From NCBI GenBank assembly GCA_902772745.1, contig CACYBV010000067.1:1-8412 (forward strand): a stretch of DNA of 8,412 nt. The letters run 5' to 3'. This stretch comes from an uncultured Eubacteriales bacterium (GTDB lineage Bacteria; Bacillota; Clostridia; Lachnospirales; Lachnospiraceae). Made by a program: the position numbers and the translations under genes. The number at the start of each line of letters is the position of its first letter. Position 1 is the first letter of the stretch. The notes beneath the pieces were generated by a model, which worked only from the letters and a program-made list of their open reading frames with translations, was not told where the DNA came from and did not search any database. This document shows, piece after piece, positions 4,506 through 8,412 of the stretch.

Positions 4506-6348
4506 TCAACAGGGCAGAAGAAGGTCGGGAATGCTGGTATATGTGGTATTCCTTTTGATCCTGGTCGGAGGGGCCTTCCTCTTTCAGCGTTTTTTCAACC
4601 GGACAACGGAGGTCAGTTACTTCAGATACCAGCAGGAGCTTGAAAACGGACAGATTACGGAAGCCGGCATCCGACAGAACAACCAGGTTCCGACCGGCCG
4701 TGTGAATTATAAAACCACCGGTTCCACGGTATACAGCGTCAATGTTCCGGATGTCAATGTGGAAAAAGACAGGCTTCTCGCAAAAGGACTGGAACTGTCT
4801 TTCGAGGATGTCCCCGGAGAGCAGATTTTCCTGTCGACGATTCTTCCTGTTATACTGATGCTCGGCGGATGCTTCATTCTCTTTATCATCATGACAGGGC
4901 GGATGAATATCGCAAACGGCGGCGCTTCGGGAAATCCGATGCAGAATTTCACCAAGAACCGCGCCAGAATGACCGATTCCCAGAAGAACCCGATCAAGTT
5001 TGCGGATGTAGCCGGCCTTGTTGAGGAAAAGGAAGAACTTTTTGAAGTCGTGGATTTTCTGAAGAATCCCGAAAAATATACCAATCTCGGCGCCAGGATT
5101 CCGAAAGGCGTGCTCCTTGTCGGCCCTCCCGGCACCGGAAAAACGCTCCTCGGAAAGGCGGTTGCGGGAGAAGCCGGTGTACCGTTCTTTACAATTTCCG
5201 GTTCGGATTTTGTGGAAATGTTTGTCGGTGTCGGCGCTTCCCGTGTCCGGGATCTTTTCAGCGACGCCAAAAAGAATTCTCCCTGCATCATCTTTATCGA
5301 CGAAATCGACGCGGTTGCCAGGATCCGGGGATCGGGTCTCGGCGGCGGCCATGATGAAAGAGAGCAGACGCTGAACCAGCTCCTTGTCGAGATGGACGGT
5401 TTCTCCGTCAATGAAGGCATCATCGTCATGGCGGCGACAAACCGTGCGGATATCCTGGACCCGGCAATCCTGCGTCCCGGCCGTTTCGACCGGAAAGTCG
5501 CTGTAGGACGCCCGGATGTCAGGGGACGCGAGGAAATCCTCGAGGTGCATGCACGGAACAAGAAGCTCGGCGACGACGTGGATCTTAAGCGCATCGCGCA
5601 GACGACTGCCGGTTTTGCAGGCGCAGACCTTGAGAACCTGATGAATGAGGCGGCGATCGGAGCTGCGAAGAAGGACCGCGGATTCATTTCGCAGGAAGAT
5701 ATCCAGGAGGCCTTTGTCAAGGTCGGCATCGGTGCGGAGAAGCATTCGAAGGTGATTTCCGACAAGGAGAAGCGGATCACGGCTTTCCATGAGATGGGGC
5801 ACGCAATCCTCTTTGAAGCGCTGCCGGATGTCGGCCCGGTGCATACGATTTCGATCATTCCGACGGGCCTCGGGGCAGCGGGTTATACAATGCCCCTTCC
5901 CGAAAAGGACGAAATGTTCAATACGAAGTCCAAGATGCTGCAGACGATCATGGTCAGCATGGGCGGACGGATCGCCGAGGAGGTGGAATTCTCGGAGATC
6001 ACGACAGGCGCGTCGGAGGATATCCGCCAGGCGACCGAGCTCGCGCGCGATATGGTTATGAAGTACGGCATGTCTGAACGCATCGGCTTCATTAACTACG
6101 AACAACAGCAGGACGCGGTGTTTATGGGCCGCGACCTCGGACATATGAAGACTTACGGCTCGGATGTGTATAACGAAATCGAAGCCGAGGTCAAACGGAT
6201 CATCAGCGACTGTTACGAGAAGGCGAAAGAGATCCTCCTTGATAAGCGCGATGTGCTGACAAAGGGTGCGGAGCGGCTGATCGAGACCGAAAAAATGACG
6301 AAGGAAGAGTTTGAAACGATTTATTATGGCGAATCCCGAGATTCCTGA
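4498..6348 (+). CDS. ftsH: ATP-dependent zinc metalloprotease FtsH
   Basis: This 616-residue membrane-anchored AAA+ protease assembles as a hexamer that extracts and degrades misfolded membrane proteins and some regulators. TM1 spans about 12-29. An extracytoplasmic domain follows (about 30-110), then TM2 (about 111-132). The AAA module carries Walker A GPPGTGKT (209-216), the pore segment FVEMFVGVG, Walker B IIFIDEID (264-271) and the second region of homology, AATNRADILDPAILRPGRFDR (312-332). The peptidase domain has the zinc motif HEMGH (431-435) with catalytic Glu432. Its probable third ligand is Asp508 in TTGASEDI. All key residues are present. The gene starts with GTG, overlaps hpt by 8 bases, and its 3' end overlaps the next gene by 23 bases. 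The C-terminal tail after about residue 600 is short compared with many Bacillus homologues. Confidence 0.97.
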   Translation: MNNQQGRRRSGMLVYVVFLLILVGGAFLFQRFFNRTTEVSYFRYQQELENGQITEAGIRQNNQVPTGRVNYKTTGSTVYSVNVPDVNVEKDRLLAKGLELSFEDVPGEQIFLSTILPVILMLGGCFILFIIMTGRMNIANGGASGNPMQNFTKNRARMTDSQKNPIKFADVAGLVEEKEELFEVVDFLKNPEKYTNLGARIPKGVLLVGPPGTGKTLLGKAVAGEAGVPFFTISGSDFVEMFVGVGASRVRDLFSDAKKNSPCIIFIDEIDAVARIRGSGLGGGHDEREQTLNQLLVEMDGFSVNEGIIVMAATNRADILDPAILRPGRFDRKVAVGRPDVRGREEILEVHARNKKLGDDVDLKRIAQTTAGFAGADLENLMNEAAIGAAKKDRGFISQEDIQEAFVKVGIGAEKHSKVISDKEKRITAFHEMGHAILFEALPDVGPVHTISIIPTGLGAAGYTMPLPEKDEMFNTKSKMLQTIMVSMGGRIAEEVEFSEITTGASEDIRQATELARDMVMKYGMSERIGFINYEQQQDAVFMGRDLGHMKTYGSDVYNEIEAEVKRIISDCYEKAKEILLDKRDVLTKGAERLIETEKMTKEEFETIYYGESRDS

Positions 6349-8401
6349 AAAACCGAAGATGCGGCCGATCGACCGGGATGCGCTTTTCGCAGATGAAACC
6401 GCTTTCTACCGTTTTCCCATGTCCTTTCATCCGGGGACGGAAGTCACATTCCGTTTCCGGACCGGAAAGGACAACGCTGTCCGCGTGCTTCTTTTCGGGC
6501 GGACGGTACGGCTGGAGATGGAGAAGGCCTTTTCAAAAGGACCCTTCGACTACTATGAGGCTAAATACACGGCGGACAAGCGCCGCTTTTCCTATGCCTT
6601 TGTAGTGTTCTCCGGCCTGGAGCGCTGTTTTTTCAACAAACTCGGCGCAACCTCGGAGGAATACATCACCGAGGATTACATGTTTGATTTCGACCCGGAC
6701 TTCCATACGCCCGAGTGGGCCTACGGCGCCGTGATGTACCAGATTTTTCCGGACCGTTTTCGAAACGGAGACCCGAAAAGCAGCGTACGGACCGGCGAAT
6801 ACCGCTACATGGGCGCGCCGGTTGAGCAGGTCCGGGACTGGAATGCACCGATTCACGGACTTGACGTGCGCCGGTTCTACGGCGGAGACCTTGTCGGTGT
6901 CAGGGAAAAACTCCCGTATCTTCACCAGCTTGGCGTCGAGGTTCTGTACCTGAACCCGATTTTCCTTTCCCCTTCGAATCACCGCTATGATTCCCAGGAT
7001 TACGATTATATCGATCCGCACTTAACGGGCTGCGCGAACGGACCGGGAAGCGACAGATGCGAAAATGGCCGGTTTTCCGAGCATTACCGTTACTGCGTCA
7101 CGAACCGGGAAGTCCTCGCGCGCTCAAACCGCTGGTTTGCGGACTTCGTGGCGGAGGTGCACAGCTGCGGCATGAAGCTGATCCTCGACGGTGTGTTCAA
7201 CCACTGCGGATCCTTCCACAAATGGATGGACCGCGAGCGGATCTACGAAGACTGCGAGGACTGTGAAACCGGCGCCTATATCTCTGAGGACAGCCCCTAC
7301 CACGACTATTTCTATTTCACACCGGACGGGGAATGGCCTTATAACAGCAAATATCTCGGCTGGTGGAACAATCCTACGCTTCCGAAACTGAATTACGAAA
7401 GCTCGGATGCAGTGCGGAATGAAATCATGCGGATCGCGAAAAAATGGGTCAGTCCCCCGTACTCCTGCGACGGCTGGCGGCTTGATGTGGCGGCGGACCT
7501 CGGACCGGGGAAACGCTACAACCATGAATTCTGGCGCGATTTCAGAGCCGCCGTGCGGGAGGCGAACCCTTCCGCAATCCTGATCGCAGAGCACTACGGG
7601 AACCCCCGGGAGTGGCTGCGCGGCGACCAGTGGGACACGGTCATGAACTACGACGCCTTCATGGAGCCTGTAAGTTTCTTCCTGACCGGGATGGAAAAGC
7701 ATTCGGACCACTACGATCCGGTGCTGTACGCGAACGGACGCGAGTTCTTTTACCTGCTCCGTGAGAAAATGAGCCGTCTCCCCGGCCAGTCCCTGCTGTC
7801 GGCGATGAACGAGCTGTCAAATCACGACCATTCGCGTTTCCTCACGCGTACGAACCACCGGGTCGGGCGGCTTCAGAGCGTCGGGGCGGCAGCGGCTTCT
7901 CAGGGAATTTCCTATGCTGCTTTCCGCGAAGGCATCGTCATGCAGTTCACGCTTCCCGGAGCGCCGACGATTTATTACGGCGACGAAACCGGCGTCTGCG
8001 GCTGGACGGATCCCGACTGCCGCAGGACCTATCCCTGGGGCGAGGAAAAATGGGACCTGATAACCTTCCACCGGGACCTCATACGGATGCATCGAAGCCT
8101 GAGTTTCTTTCGGACCGGATCCTTCAAGGAAATTATGGACGATTACGGGCTGGTTGTATACGGACGTTTCGATGAAAACGGCTCGGCCGCGGTGATCATC
8201 AACCATTCGGACCGCCCGCGGCGGCTGCAGATTCCGGTGCGTTCGATTGAAATGCCTGAAAACGGCTGTGTTTACCGGATTATGGAAACCAATGACGTGG
8301 GCTATAATATCGGTGTAGTGAAAAAAGATATCGAGAACGGGCTTCTTTCTGTTACTGTGGACGGCTGGACTGCGGCTGTTTACAGCACGGACGTGTTCTG
8401 A
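6326..8401 (+). CDS. GH13 alpha-glucan hydrolase, neopullulanase/pullulanase-like (possibly GH13_39)
   Basis: This 691-residue enzyme of the alpha-amylase clan probably cleaves maltodextrin, glycogen or pullulan-type glucans in the cytoplasm; no signal peptide is present. An N-terminal beta-rich domain like CBM34 covers about 15-130. The catalytic barrel begins at YGAVMYQIFPDRF (133-145). All four GH13 regions are intact: DGVFNH (288-293); GWRLDVAAD (383-391) with nucleophile Asp387; LIAEHYG with acid/base Glu422; and SNHDHSR (498-504) with Asp501. A C-terminal beta domain closes the protein. The region between about 225 and 315 is unusually rich in cysteine. ATG 6326 was chosen because a TTG at 6311 has no better site. 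No clear ribosome binding site fits either (AAGGAAGAG 6301-6309 is too far from the ATG), so coupling to ftsH is likely. In-frame ATG 6359 is a further possible start. Exact substrate is uncertain. Confidence 0.92.
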   Translation: MANPEIPEKPKMRPIDRDALFADETAFYRFPMSFHPGTEVTFRFRTGKDNAVRVLLFGRTVRLEMEKAFSKGPFDYYEAKYTADKRRFSYAFVVFSGLERCFFNKLGATSEEYITEDYMFDFDPDFHTPEWAYGAVMYQIFPDRFRNGDPKSSVRTGEYRYMGAPVEQVRDWNAPIHGLDVRRFYGGDLVGVREKLPYLHQLGVEVLYLNPIFLSPSNHRYDSQDYDYIDPHLTGCANGPGSDRCENGRFSEHYRYCVTNREVLARSNRWFADFVAEVHSCGMKLILDGVFNHCGSFHKWMDRERIYEDCEDCETGAYISEDSPYHDYFYFTPDGEWPYNSKYLGWWNNPTLPKLNYESSDAVRNEIMRIAKKWVSPPYSCDGWRLDVAADLGPGKRYNHEFWRDFRAAVREANPSAILIAEHYGNPREWLRGDQWDTVMNYDAFMEPVSFFLTGMEKHSDHYDPVLYANGREFFYLLREKMSRLPGQSLLSAMNELSNHDHSRFLTRTNHRVGRLQSVGAAAASQGISYAAFREGIVMQFTLPGAPTIYYGDETGVCGWTDPDCRRTYPWGEEKWDLITFHRDLIRMHRSLSFFRTGSFKEIMDDYGLVVYGRFDENGSAAVIINHSDRPRRLQIPVRSIEMPENGCVYRIMETNDVGYNIGVVKKDIENGLLSVTVDGWTAAVYSTDVF

Positions 8402-8405
8402 GGAG
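8401..8405 (+). promoter_or_regulatory. Probable ribosome binding site of a gene beyond the window
   Basis: AGGAG overlaps the stop codon of the GH13 gene. The window ends in AT at 8411-8412, so a G as the next base would make an ATG 5 bases downstream. This suggests the gene run continues to the right. Confidence 0.4.
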
Positions 8406-8412
8406 CACTGAT

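Noticed and set aside
5851..5860. HEMGH instead of the more common HEAGH in FtsH as a sign of altered activity
   Set aside because: The motif still fits HExxH, the varying residue is not a ligand, and the catalytic Glu, both His and the downstream Asp are all present.
4345..6144. A 599-codon open frame on the - strand opposite hpt and ftsH
   Set aside because: It lies wholly against strongly conserved hpt and ftsH coding sequence, has no recognisable domain, and is explained by the codon bias of a GC-rich gene leaving few stops on the other strand.
6311..6325. TTG at 6311 as the start of the GH13 gene
   Set aside because: The nearest purine-rich site, AAGGAAGAG (6301-6309), is too close to it, and the ATG at 6326 gives a more usual N-terminus; still, no start here has a good ribosome binding site.

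Overview
This window looks like ordinary chromosomal core sequence from a Clostridia-type member of the Bacillota, most likely near Lachnospiraceae. The evidence is a moderately GC-rich genome with strong AGGAGG-type ribosome binding sites and sigma-A-like promoters. The gene order HU - rqcP - divIC - tilS - hpt - ftsH is also typical of this phylum. All supported genes lie on the + strand. No mobile element, CRISPR array, tRNA or rRNA is visible, and no gene-free stretch exceeds 300 bases. The largest gaps are about 145-170 bases and hold promoters, hairpins and ribosome binding sites.

Layout. Bases 1-183 are the 3' end of an unrecognised gene. A sigma-A promoter then drives a small 2[4Fe-4S] ferredoxin, which is closed by a strong intrinsic terminator. 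A diacylglycerol/lipid kinase follows directly after that terminator. Next, a consensus-like promoter serves the nucleoid protein HU and the ribosome-quality-control protein RqcP, and this unit ends at a bipartite terminator. A TATAAT-containing region leads into a tightly packed run: divIC (cell division), tilS (tRNA-Ile lysidine synthetase), hpt (purine salvage), ftsH (membrane AAA+ protease) and a large intracellular GH13 glucan-degrading enzyme. The last genes overlap (hpt/ftsH by 8 bases, ftsH/GH13 by 23), and a ribosome binding site at the window edge suggests the run continues.

Together these genes form a housekeeping block for DNA packaging, translation rescue and fidelity, division, nucleotide salvage and membrane proteolysis, with a carbohydrate enzyme attached to its end. 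I did not find a convincing new system. The most informative observations are negative or structural. The sporulation genes yabP, yabQ and spoIIE, which occupy this neighbourhood in Bacillus, are absent. The GH13 enzyme is physically coupled to ftsH and carries a cysteine-rich central region. The HU transcript is predicted to begin with a hairpin.
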